Origin: JBBQTU01 sp038213005
GTDB taxonomy: Bacteria > Planctomycetota > Phycisphaerae > Tepidisphaerales > Tepidisphaeraceae
Assembly: GCA_038213005.1 (NCBI GenBank)
Contig: JBBQTU010000193.1
Coordinates: forward strand, 1 to 7,953
Reading direction: 5' to 3'
DNA length: 7,953 bases
Below the pieces are notes generated by a model. That model was not told the DNA's origin, made no database searches, and saw only the letters and a program-made list of their open reading frames with translations. Below are positions 1-6,301 of this stretch, in pieces. A program made the position numbers and the translations under genes. Each line of letters starts with the position of its first letter. The first letter of the stretch is position 1.

Positions 1-7
1 GCTCAGT

Positions 8-145
8 TCATGGATTCGCAGCCGGACGATAGGCCGAGTGAACAGCTATTGCCTTCGGCAGGACATACCTTTCCAGCAGGCAGTTGAACCGCTCCCACGT
101 CATCGTCCGCTCTCGATTGCGACGACTGAGCCATTTTCGCCGCGT
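8..145 (-). pseudogene. C-terminal remnant of a group II intron-type reverse transcriptase/maturase
   Basis: On the minus strand, codons from about 145 down to a TGA at 8-10 read RKWLSRRNRERTMTWERF, then an N-x-LLERY segment, then VHSAYRPAANP and stop. From memory, this matches the extreme C-terminus of bacterial group II intron-encoded reverse transcriptases, which commonly end with a WLxRR, TWxxFxxLLxRYPLP and VHSxYRxxANP pattern. Only about 45 codons survive. The reverse transcriptase fingers/palm and most of the maturase domain, expected at higher coordinates, are absent. The same frame runs instead into repeat sequence (see 146-290). This is therefore a 5'-truncated relic rather than a working gene. 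Any intron RNA domains V/VI would lie left of the window and cannot be judged. The alternative, a chance open frame, is unlikely given the run of matching aromatic and basic positions, but no alignment was made. Confidence 0.6.
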
Positions 146-236
146 CACGTCGGGCGTGCCCGAAAACCCCGGCGACGTGTCCCATGTCGGCCACTCCCGG
201 TTTGCCGTTTCGAGCTTCCTCCGTTTCCGCGTTGTT

Positions 237-264
237 TCGTATTTCGTGCTTCGTATTTCGTGCT
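237..264. repeat. Exact tandem repeat, 2 x 14 nt (TCGTATTTCGTGCT)
   Basis: The unit TCGTATTTCGTGCT occurs at 237-250 and again at 251-264 without mismatch. It is locally AT-richer than the surrounding DNA and lies inside the repeat patch upstream of the glycosyltransferase gene. Confidence 0.85.
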
Positions 265-282
265 TGCCCGGATTGTCGGGCA
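265..282. repeat. Short hairpin TGCCCG-N6-CGGGCA
   Basis: A perfect 6-bp stem with a 6-nt loop immediately follows the 14-nt tandem repeat. No T-run follows it on either strand, so it is more likely part of the interspersed repeat than a terminator. Confidence 0.5.
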
Positions 283-353
283 CGCCCGTCGCGTCCCATG
301 CCGCGCCGCCATTTCCACTGCCATACCTCTTCGTGTTAGACTCCCGGGGCTTT

Positions 354-1523
354 ATGCGAATCGTTCACATCATCACCCGGCTCATCGTCGGCGGCGCACA
401 GGAGAACACCCTCCTGTCCTGCGAAGGCCAGCACGCGCTGGGGCATGATGTGACCCTGCTGACCGGACCCAGCCTCGGTCCCGAGGGCTCCCTGATGCAG
501 CGGGCCGCTCAGGGCGGCTACCGCGTTGAACAGGTTGACTGCATGCGCCGGGCTATCCTGCCCCGCAAGGATCTCCGCTCCTACCGCATGCTCATCGCCC
601 GCCTGCGCGCGCTGAAACCCGACGTCGTCCACACCCACAGCAGCAAGGCCGGCATCATCGGCCGCTGGGCCGCCCACAAAGCCGGCGTCCCAGTGGTCAT
701 TCACACCATCCACGGACTGGCCTTCACCGCCTCCACCAGCCGCATGGCCAACAAGGCCTACGAGATGCTCGAACGCTGGACCGCTCCCATCTCCGCCCGA
801 ATCGTCTGCGTCGCCGACGCCATGCGGGAACAGTCTCTCAAGGCCCGGATCGGCCGGCCCGAACAATACGTCACCGTCTACAGCGGCATGGAGACCGCCC
901 CCTTCATCAGCCCTCCGGTCAGTCGCGCAGAGGTCCGCCACTCCCTCGGGATCTCCGACGACCAGATCGTCGCCGGCACGATTGCCCGCCTTTTCCACCT
1001 CAAGGGCCACGAGGATCTTCTGCACCTGGCCCCAGCCCTGTGCGTCAAATACCCCCAACTGCGGTTCCTCTGGGTCGGCGACGGCATCTTGCGACAGAAG
1101 TTCGAAGCCAGCATGCAGTCCCTCGGGCTGCGCGACCGTTTCATCCTCACCGGCCTGGTGCCCCCGGCCCGCATCCCCGAACTGGTCAATGCCATGGACA
1201 TTCTGGTCCATCCCTCCCGCCGCGAAGGGCTCGCCCGAGCGATCGCCCAGGGTTCACTCGCCGCCAAGCCCGTGGTAACCTACGACATCGACGGCAACCG
1301 CGAAGCCCTGATCGAGGACCAAACCGCATTCCTGATAAAACCGTTCAATGTCGCTCAACTCGGGCGCTCGCTGGAGGTATTACTCAGTGATCGCGCCCGC
1401 GCCGACGCCATGGGCGCCGCCGGCCGCGAGTTCGCCTTGGCCCGATTTGACGCCAGGGTCATGGTCGACCGCTTGGAGCAGGTCTACCAACAATGTCTTA
1501 CTGAGAAAGGCGGACCGGTTTGA
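354..1523 (+). CDS. Glycosyltransferase family 4 (GT-B fold)
   Basis: A 389-residue protein with the full plan of a retaining GT4 glycosyltransferase, which transfers a sugar from a nucleotide-sugar donor and probably acts at the cytoplasmic face of the membrane. The N-terminal acceptor domain starts MRIVHIITRLIVGGAQENTL, with the glycine loop at residues 13-14, and continues through VVHTHSSKAGIIGR (91-104). The C-terminal donor domain shows GTIARLFHLKGHEDL (208-222), WVGDG (240-244) and HPSRREGLARAIAQG (286-300). The usual E-x7-E motif appears here as E291-x7-Q299. The open frame extends upstream to 84, but those codons are repeat-derived, and ATG 354 gives the normal family start. The ribosome site is weak (GGGG at 346-349). 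The stop TGA 1521-1523 overlaps the next start, so the two genes are probably co-translated. Donor and acceptor cannot be told. It resembles enzymes of capsule, exopolysaccharide or LPS-type assembly. Confidence 0.92.
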   Translation: MRIVHIITRLIVGGAQENTLLSCEGQHALGHDVTLLTGPSLGPEGSLMQRAAQGGYRVEQVDCMRRAILPRKDLRSYRMLIARLRALKPDVVHTHSSKAGIIGRWAAHKAGVPVVIHTIHGLAFTASTSRMANKAYEMLERWTAPISARIVCVADAMREQSLKARIGRPEQYVTVYSGMETAPFISPPVSRAEVRHSLGISDDQIVAGTIARLFHLKGHEDLLHLAPALCVKYPQLRFLWVGDGILRQKFEASMQSLGLRDRFILTGLVPPARIPELVNAMDILVHPSRREGLARAIAQGSLAAKPVVTYDIDGNREALIEDQTAFLIKPFNVAQLGRSLEVLLSDRARADAMGAAGREFALARFDARVMVDRLEQVYQQCLTEKGGPV

Positions 1524-3709
1524 TGAAGTTGTATTCACGTTCGCTCCTTCTCCTGGCGATGACCGGTGCCGTTTGCGCGCAGCAACCACAGCAGCCCCAG
1601 ACTCCAAAACCCGGCCCCATGGGCGAACTGCGGGCCACCCGTGGCTTGTTTCGCGACTATACCGAGTGGCTCGAACCTCAGATCACCCAGCGCGCTGTGC
1701 TGCGCGCCGATCTCAAGGGCCCCGCCAGGACCCGGCTCGATCTGGAACTGGATCTCCGCCTGCTCGCCACCTGGGCCGCCAGCGCCCAGGGCGACGACGA
1801 CGTACTGTCCGCCGGATATCTCCGCATGCGCCAGATCCTTGAAGCGATGTACATGCTCGATGAGCACTTCACCGACCAGCGTGTCGCCAGCCTCACGCCC
1901 GACCAGTCGGCCGCTCTTGCCCGCCTCCACGACCTGACCTACAAGCTTCCCGAGCCCAACTCCATCGCCAATCTGGACACCACCAGCAAGACCATCGGGC
2001 TATCCCTCCTTCAAGCCACATCGCCAGCGTCCGCTATCGCAAACGCAGTTGCGGCGATGCGGCCCTCAACCGTACCCCCGGCCCCCAACTTTGCCCCGGC
2101 CGATGAGACCAAGGCCCCGCCACCCCCGCCCGAAGTTGACCCTGAGCGAGCCTTGCCCACCCTCAATGTCACCCCCGCCCTGCGTCAGCAGATGCTCCAG
2201 ACCCAGCAGGTACTCCGCGATACCGAGGCCACTCGCACCGCCCCTGCCGAGGCCCAGGCCCTCCGGCGGATGCTCCACGACGCCATCGACCTCGCCTCCG
2301 GCTTCAGCGCCAACGCCGCCATCAGCGGTGAGCAGCGCATGGAACTGGAGCAACAACTCACCGAGGCCCTCGCCCTTTACGTCGACCCGCGCACCCGCAG
2401 CATCGCCCGGTCCCGGATCGACGGCCTCAGCCAATACCGCAGCCTGGTCCGACTGCTCGGCGAGCTGAGGCTCTCTCCTCAGAACTACCAGGCCCTGGCG
2501 CCGGCCTTCAACTACGCACAGCAGAACCCCGACAAGGCCGCCCCCGTTATCGCGGCCGTCCGGGCATTCGTCGACATGGCTGGCAAGTACGAGGCCATGC
2601 CCCGCGACATCACCGCGAGCGGCCAGCTCACTCGTCTGCCCGCGATGTACCAGGAAGCCCGCAAGACATTCGAGCAGCACCGCAGCATGGTCCTTGGTGC
2701 AGTGTCCGGCCTCGACGGCGCAGGCCTGCTGGACGCCACTCCCGAAACGCTCACCGCAGCCGTCGACGACATGCGCCTCAGTTTCGAGCTTGTCGGCATG
2801 ATGGGCAGGCTCACAGGGGCCGCCGACACACTTAACTCCTTCAAGCCCAAACCGCCCGGCGGACTGGAGAAGTTCATCGCCAAAGAGGCTGCCGTCGCAG
2901 CATCCCCTACCCAGGGGCCGCTGCGCGCTGAGGCGATCCATGCCCTTGAGGATCTCATCGCCCTGGCCGATTCCGCCAGGCAACTGCCCCAGGTGGATTT
3001 CGCCGCCCTTCCGGCCGATTCGCTCGCCGATGCCGGCATCGCCCGCGTCGCCGAACTGGACGCAAAGTGGAGACTCAACGTTACCCAACTCGCCTCTGCA
3101 GCCGCATCCGGCGCTCCCCTGGATCGCGAAGCCCTGGAGCGTAACCAGGCACTGCCCAAGCTCGTCGCCTCACTCAAAACGGCGGCCGATTTGCAGCACA
3201 CAATGGACAGTGCCCCCCTGCTGGATCGCTGGACCGACTGGGTTGGCGACCGCGGCACGCTTGATCTTGCACTGACCCCCTACATGTCGTCGCTCAACGG
3301 CGCCGTCACCAGTTTCCTGAACGACTCCTCTGCCGCTATCAACGAACTGCCCAAAGTCGAATACGCCTCTTACCCCCTGCGCACGCTGCTGGTGCGCGAC
3401 CTGCAGGCCGGTTCCCAACTCGCCAACCTGCCCGGAGGCCTCCCCGCCGTCTGCGGCAAACTCGCCACCCCCTTCAGCCAGTTCGCGACCGAGCGTTACA
3501 CCACCCTTGGCATCGTCGTCTGGGCCAGAGCACGCGCCGGCGGCGACATCGCCGCCGCCGAGACCGCCCTCAAGCTGGTCTCCCGCCGCATCGCCACGGA
3601 CCTGCATCTCAAGTTCGACGAGAGCCGCGCTTCATTCGCGACGGTCCCCCCGCCGAAATCCACCACAACCCAACCCAGGAACCGCCGCCCTGCTACGCGT
3701 CCCCGTTAG
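1523..3709 (+). CDS. Large exported protein of unknown function
   Basis: A 728-residue protein of no family I recognise. Residues 1-19 form a signal peptide: MK, a positive stretch with R6, a leucine core (8-12), and a VCA cleavage site before QQPQQPQ. The sequence before Cys18 (GAV) is a poor lipobox, so signal peptidase I export to the periplasm or surface is more likely than a lipoprotein. The mature part is rich in Ala and Leu, appears mostly helical and has almost no cysteine. A proline-rich linker (about 181-207, with a PPPPP run) divides a ~150-residue N-terminal region from a ~500-residue helical region. The last ~22 residues are a Pro/Thr/Arg-rich tail. The start ATG 1523 overlaps the glycosyltransferase stop (TGATG). 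A TTG at 1520 in the same frame is possible but less likely. The stop TAG 3707-3709 lies in one arm of an inverted-repeat element, so the tail may have been altered by insertion. Coding is supported by length and consistent GC-rich third positions. Confidence 0.85.
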   Translation: MKLYSRSLLLLAMTGAVCAQQPQQPQTPKPGPMGELRATRGLFRDYTEWLEPQITQRAVLRADLKGPARTRLDLELDLRLLATWAASAQGDDDVLSAGYLRMRQILEAMYMLDEHFTDQRVASLTPDQSAALARLHDLTYKLPEPNSIANLDTTSKTIGLSLLQATSPASAIANAVAAMRPSTVPPAPNFAPADETKAPPPPPEVDPERALPTLNVTPALRQQMLQTQQVLRDTEATRTAPAEAQALRRMLHDAIDLASGFSANAAISGEQRMELEQQLTEALALYVDPRTRSIARSRIDGLSQYRSLVRLLGELRLSPQNYQALAPAFNYAQQNPDKAAPVIAAVRAFVDMAGKYEAMPRDITASGQLTRLPAMYQEARKTFEQHRSMVLGAVSGLDGAGLLDATPETLTAAVDDMRLSFELVGMMGRLTGAADTLNSFKPKPPGGLEKFIAKEAAVAASPTQGPLRAEAIHALEDLIALADSARQLPQVDFAALPADSLADAGIARVAELDAKWRLNVTQLASAAASGAPLDREALERNQALPKLVASLKTAADLQHTMDSAPLLDRWTDWVGDRGTLDLALTPYMSSLNGAVTSFLNDSSAAINELPKVEYASYPLRTLLVRDLQAGSQLANLPGGLPAVCGKLATPFSQFATERYTTLGIVVWARARAGGDIAAAETALKLVSRRIATDLHLKFDESRASFATVPPPKSTTTQPRNRRPATRPR

Positions 3710-3868
3710 GCATCGCGACAAAATAGGGTGACTGAGATTGCGCCGACATTGAGGTCGTGATCGCGGTGCGAGTGAGGAGCATATCAATGATCGGCAGCGA
3801 GCGAGCAACGAAGAGCACGGCCCCAAGCTCAAGCAAGATCGGTCAACTTATTTTGTCGCGGTGCCTTA
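3706..3868. mobile_element. MITE-like element with ~27-bp terminal inverted repeats
   Basis: The left arm (3706-3732) and right arm (3842-3868) are imperfect inverted repeats, about 23 of 27 bases matching. The perfect shared core TATTTTGTCGCG includes an AT run unusual for this DNA. They enclose about 109 bp with no convincing gene. The right arm reads outward through TTTTGTCGCGGTGCCTTA and the left arm starts TTAGGCATCGCGACAAAA. The size, paired ends and lack of a gene suit a non-autonomous transposable element. No clear target-site duplication is visible. The left end overlaps the stop codon of the exported protein gene, and the right end lies 17 bp from the deacetylase stop. A less likely reading is a convergent-gene transcription barrier formed by the two arms pairing. 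Confidence 0.55.
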
Positions 3869-3885
3869 GGCTCGCCCGCAGAGTC

Positions 3886-4560
3886 TCAGACCAGTTGATC
3901 CAGCCCCGAGAGCCCCACCACTTCGTGACAGAAGAACGGCTCGGCATACGCCACGCCGATCCGCGTGCCGAAATACGCCCCCACCGTCCGCACCATCGCC
4001 GGCACGGTGCTGTTGTTGTGGACAAACTGCGACTCGTACGCCGCAATCGCCGCCATCTTGGTCTCCATCAATTGCGAGACGTCAATGCAGAACGTCGGCT
4101 CGATGTTCAGCCGCAGGTGCGTGCAGAAATAGTAGATGATCCGCTTGGGATAGCATGGCTCGCCCGGGATGTCCGTCTTGCTCAGCTTCGCGTCAAACCG
4201 TGCATCCTCCGCAATGCGCGTCACAGCCACATGATCCGGGTGCGCATCCAGCGGATACGGCACAAACATCCAGTCCGGCCGATGCCGCCGGATCTCCGCC
4301 GCCAGCAGATGCCGCGTCGCCACGCTGTGCACCACCTGACGATTAGGCAGCCCCAGCAGTGAACGCCCCACGCCCAGTATCTTCGCGGCCGCCGCCGACT
4401 CGATCGCCCGCAACTCCGGCGTCCCCATCGGCGTGGGCTCCCCATTGGTCATATCCACCAAGTGTACCCGGTGCCCCTGCGCCGCCAGCAGCGCAATCGT
4501 CCCGCCCATGCCCAGTTCCTGATCGTCCGGATGCGGTCCTATCACAAGAATGGAAGCCAT
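3886..4560 (-). CDS. PIG-L/LmbE-family N-acetylglucosaminyl deacetylase, BshB1-like
   Basis: A 224-residue zinc-dependent deacetylase of the type that removes acetyl groups from N-acetylglucosamine conjugates (GlcNAc-PI, mycothiol and bacillithiol precursors). The zinc site is complete: GPHPDDQELGMGG at residues 8-20, where H10 and D13 are ligands and D12 the likely general base, and DAHPDH at 105-110, where H110 is the third ligand. Other stretches resemble BshB1: GTPELR (46-51), KILGV (60-64), the LGLPN turn (69-73), AAYESQF (173-179) and GVAYAEPF (202-209). Length is normal. An upstream in-frame ATG at 4644 would add 28 residues, but these translate a tandem repeat, and the conserved MASILVIG start at 4560 is preferred, with GGTGGA upstream as a possible ribosome site. 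No bshA or bshC lies in view, so the substrate is open: a bacillithiol precursor or another amino-sugar conjugate. A 331-bp repeat-bearing gap separates it from the membrane protein gene. Confidence 0.9.
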   Translation of the reverse strand: MASILVIGPHPDDQELGMGGTIALLAAQGHRVHLVDMTNGEPTPMGTPELRAIESAAAAKILGVGRSLLGLPNRQVVHSVATRHLLAAEIRRHRPDWMFVPYPLDAHPDHVAVTRIAEDARFDAKLSKTDIPGEPCYPKRIIYYFCTHLRLNIEPTFCIDVSQLMETKMAAIAAYESQFVHNNSTVPAMVRTVGAYFGTRIGVAYAEPFFCHEVVGLSGLDQLV

Positions 4561-4597
4561 GTAATCATCATCCACCAGAATCGCCGCCTTCTCAAGG

Positions 4598-4628
4598 TGT
4601 ATAACTCCGCGTTTGTATAACTCCGCGT
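4598..4628. repeat. Tandem repeat, 16-nt unit GTATAACTCCGCGTTT, about two copies
   Basis: The unit at 4599-4614 recurs at 4615-4628 (cut two bases short), matching base for base over the overlap. On the minus strand this reads ACGCGGAGTTATAC twice, 38-70 bp upstream of the deacetylase start. It could serve as paired regulator sites, or it may be an interspersed repeat. The TTATAC text resembles a -10 box, but no convincing -35 partner was seen. Confidence 0.75.
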
Positions 4629-4668
4629 CCTCAAGCGGGGCCATCGCTTGCGGCGTGGCGAAAGGCCG

Positions 4669-4710
4669 CGACTACAAAGTCGCGCCTACGTAGAAGCGAC
4701 TTTGTAGTCG
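4669..4710. repeat. Perfect 15-bp stem, 12-nt loop hairpin
   Basis: CGACTACAAAGTCGC (4669-4683) and its exact reverse complement (4696-4710) flank a 12-nt loop that itself contains the 8-bp palindrome CTACGTAG (4686-4693). TTTT follows on the plus strand, where no gene needs terminating. On the minus strand the stem is followed by CGGCCTTT, a poor T-run. It lies in the gap between two minus-strand genes, so it could weaken read-through into the deacetylase or stabilise the upstream transcript. The nested palindromes equally suit a REP-type repeat. Confidence 0.8.
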
Positions 4711-4891
4711 TTTTCCGGTGGTCCCTTCAGGAAATGGCCGCATCCCAATGACCCCAGCGCCGCCACACTGCTTGCCTGCTTCGCCGGACCGTCGAATGGC
4801 TGGAACCAGGGCGTATGCCCGGCGGCGATCACCTGCGGAGCCTGGGCCGGCTGACTGAGGCGCTGCAGCAAGGAGCACCCGTGTCAGATGG

Positions 4892-6295
4892 TCAGGGCTG
4901 TGACGGGGCACTGGCCTGCTCGGGCTCGGCGTCGTGCCCGTCCTCGTTCTTATGCTGCGGCCGATAGTGCCCCGTGGCGACAAAGATGCCGCCGATCAGG
5001 TTCCAGAAGATCTGCTGCAGCCGGATCGACATCGTCAGCGCAAACGCCTGAGCCACGGTCGCTCCCTGCCGGGCCGTCAGCTTGATGGCGAAATACTCCA
5101 TGACTCCCGCCCCCTGCGGCGAGATCGGGATCGCACCCACCAGCACCGTCACCGGCACCACCACGAAGTAGTAGCCCGTCGAAAGCGGCAGCCCAAACGC
5201 CTTGCCCGCAATCATCGCCGCCACCATCACCGTCAGATGCACAGGCACTGTGATGATCATCGCCCACAGGACCAGCCCCGGGCGCTTCCGGTAGATCGCC
5301 ATGGTCTCCAGGGCATGACCGACATGCGTTTGCATTGGCAGCCGCGAAAGCACGAAGTCCAGTCCGGTCACACGGCGCAAACGTGGGCTGGCAAATACCA
5401 CAAGGCCCGCCGCCATCGCCAGCAGAATCAGCCCGCTGGCCACCGCCACCTGCATGCAAGCTCGCCCCGCCGGATCGGTCTTGTCGGCCCGCAAATAGAA
5501 TCCCAAGGCCATGATCCCGCCCAGAATGATCAGCACAACCAGCCCGATGATGCGGTCGACCACGACGCTCATCACCGCGCGCACTTTGTGCGGGGTATGG
5601 CGGCTGGCGTAGTAGGCCTTGAGCACATCCCCGCCCGTCGAACCGGCCGGGATGAACGTGTTGTAGAACAGCCCCACCATATTCAGCGAAAACGCTCGCG
5701 TCAGGGAGATATCAATCTCCACCGCCCGCATCAACTCTCTCCATCGGATCGAAGTCACCAGGATCGTGATCGGGAACACCGACACCGACAGCGCCAGCAG
5801 CCACGGGTTGGCGCGACGAACCATGTTGGCGATGCCGATCTCAACCCGCGGATTGGGAACCTTCAGATGATACCCGCCAACGACTTCCGACGGGTTGATC
5901 CACCGGCCCGGCGCAGTCGCCGAGTCCGCCACCAATAGCCTCCGCAGTTCCGGCGTCCGGCCCTGCTCGCCCTCGTCGGCAAAATCCGCCCCCAATAGCT
6001 CAACGTTGCGGGTCTTGCCCCCTTCGCTAATGGCGACCTGCTTGCGATCCGGCCGACTGACCGACTCCTCTCGCGTCACCTCTCGCACACGCTTTGTCGA
6101 CGGATCCAGAACGGTATAGTCAGGGCTGGCCCCATCATTCATCGCCAGCACCTGCATCAGCACCGGCCGATTGTCGCCCGCCAGCACCAGCATGTGATCG
6201 GCGATCGTCATGTTGGCGACGACCCACCAGATTCCGCCTACGGCGATGCCCCAGCGGACCACGAACTTTAGCGGTCTGAGCAGCGAATAGCGCAT
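4892..6295 (-). CDS. UPF0104 / LPG-synthase-TM superfamily membrane protein with a large soluble insertion
   Basis: A 467-residue inner-membrane protein. Residues 205-251 carry the family core: LFYNTFIPAGSTGGD (209-223), then basic residues, then VVDRIIG (245-251). PISPQGAGVMEY (390-401) matches the family's C-terminal P-S-x-G-G-x-G-x-x-E element. Members (the MprF flippase domain and YbhN/AglD-type proteins) act on or translocate lipid-linked substrates. About seven or eight membrane spans are visible, near 11-28, 164-182, 201-217, 241-268, 283-303, 341-364, 372-391 and 412-438. Between spans 1 and 2 lies an unusual hydrophilic insertion of ~135 residues (about 29-163), whereas family members usually have only a short loop there and total ~300-340 residues. 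The C-tail (445-467) is polar. The start ATG 6293-6295 lies 6 bp after the kinase stop, indicating one transcript. The substrate is unknown. A glycolipid is plausible from the neighbours. Confidence 0.87.
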   Translation of the reverse strand: MRYSLLRPLKFVVRWGIAVGGIWWVVANMTIADHMLVLAGDNRPVLMQVLAMNDGASPDYTVLDPSTKRVREVTREESVSRPDRKQVAISEGGKTRNVELLGADFADEGEQGRTPELRRLLVADSATAPGRWINPSEVVGGYHLKVPNPRVEIGIANMVRRANPWLLALSVSVFPITILVTSIRWRELMRAVEIDISLTRAFSLNMVGLFYNTFIPAGSTGGDVLKAYYASRHTPHKVRAVMSVVVDRIIGLVVLIILGGIMALGFYLRADKTDPAGRACMQVAVASGLILLAMAAGLVVFASPRLRRVTGLDFVLSRLPMQTHVGHALETMAIYRKRPGLVLWAMIITVPVHLTVMVAAMIAGKAFGLPLSTGYYFVVVPVTVLVGAIPISPQGAGVMEYFAIKLTARQGATVAQAFALTMSIRLQQIFWNLIGGIFVATGHYRPQHKNEDGHDAEPEQASAPSQP

Positions 6296-6301
6296 GCGTG
6301 T

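Larger units (their letters stand above)
146..290. repeat. Interspersed repeat patch with palindromes and a 14-nt tandem repeat
   Basis: This stretch has no gene. It contains CGGGCGTGCCCG at 151-162 and its reverse complement CGGGCACGCCCG at 277-288, which with flanking T form a 13-bp inverted pair about 115 bp apart. It also holds an exact 14-nt tandem duplication (237-264) and a hairpin TGCCCG-N6-CGGGCA at 265-282. Open frames crossing it in both directions read as repetitive, low-information protein (for example KHEIRSTKYE on the minus strand). Very similar KHEIRNTKYE-like text is familiar to me from intergenic repeats in planctomycete genomes, but that is memory, not a search. The patch directly adjoins the reverse transcriptase relic. 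Confidence 0.55.
4561..4891. other. 331-bp gap between deacetylase and membrane protein genes
   Basis: No supported gene. It holds the 16-nt tandem repeat (4598-4628) and the 15-bp hairpin (4669-4710). From 4711 to 4891 there is only a short minus-strand open frame of ~61 codons that begins at a TTG without a ribosome site, ends inside the hairpin-derived sequence and resembles no family I know. It may be decayed coding sequence. Confidence 0.6.

Noticed and set aside
237..282. CRISPR-like repeat
   Set aside because: There are only two adjacent 14-nt copies with no spacer between them and no cas genes nearby.
312..340. TTTCCA / GTTAGA promoter with 17-bp spacing before the glycosyltransferase
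   Set aside because: Both boxes are weak matches to sigma-70 and such matches are common by chance.
84..353. Upstream extension of the glycosyltransferase frame to position 84
   Set aside because: The added ~90 codons translate the reverse transcriptase relic (in antisense) and repeat sequence. The conserved GT4 start MRIVHIIT is at 354.
336..1211. Long minus-strand open frame opposite the glycosyltransferase
   Set aside because: It is a Gly/Asp/Val-rich shadow of a well-supported gene in GC-rich DNA, with no family features.
2066..3088. 340-codon minus-strand open frame opposite the exported protein gene
   Set aside because: Its composition (Gly/Val/Glu/Leu-rich without motifs) is typical of an antisense shadow; the plus strand has a signal peptide and translational coupling.
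4669..4714. Intrinsic terminator on the plus strand (hairpin plus TTTT)
   Set aside because: No plus-strand gene lies upstream within reach; the nearest plus gene ends at 3709, and the T-run is short.
4686..4871. Short minus-strand open frame in the 331-bp gap
   Set aside because: It starts at TTG without a ribosome site, ends in hairpin-derived sequence and has no recognisable similarity, so it is not supported as a gene.
4934..5938. 334-codon plus-strand open frame opposite the membrane protein gene
   Set aside because: The product is rich in His/Arg/Gln without motifs, whereas the minus strand encodes clear membrane spans and UPF0104 motifs.
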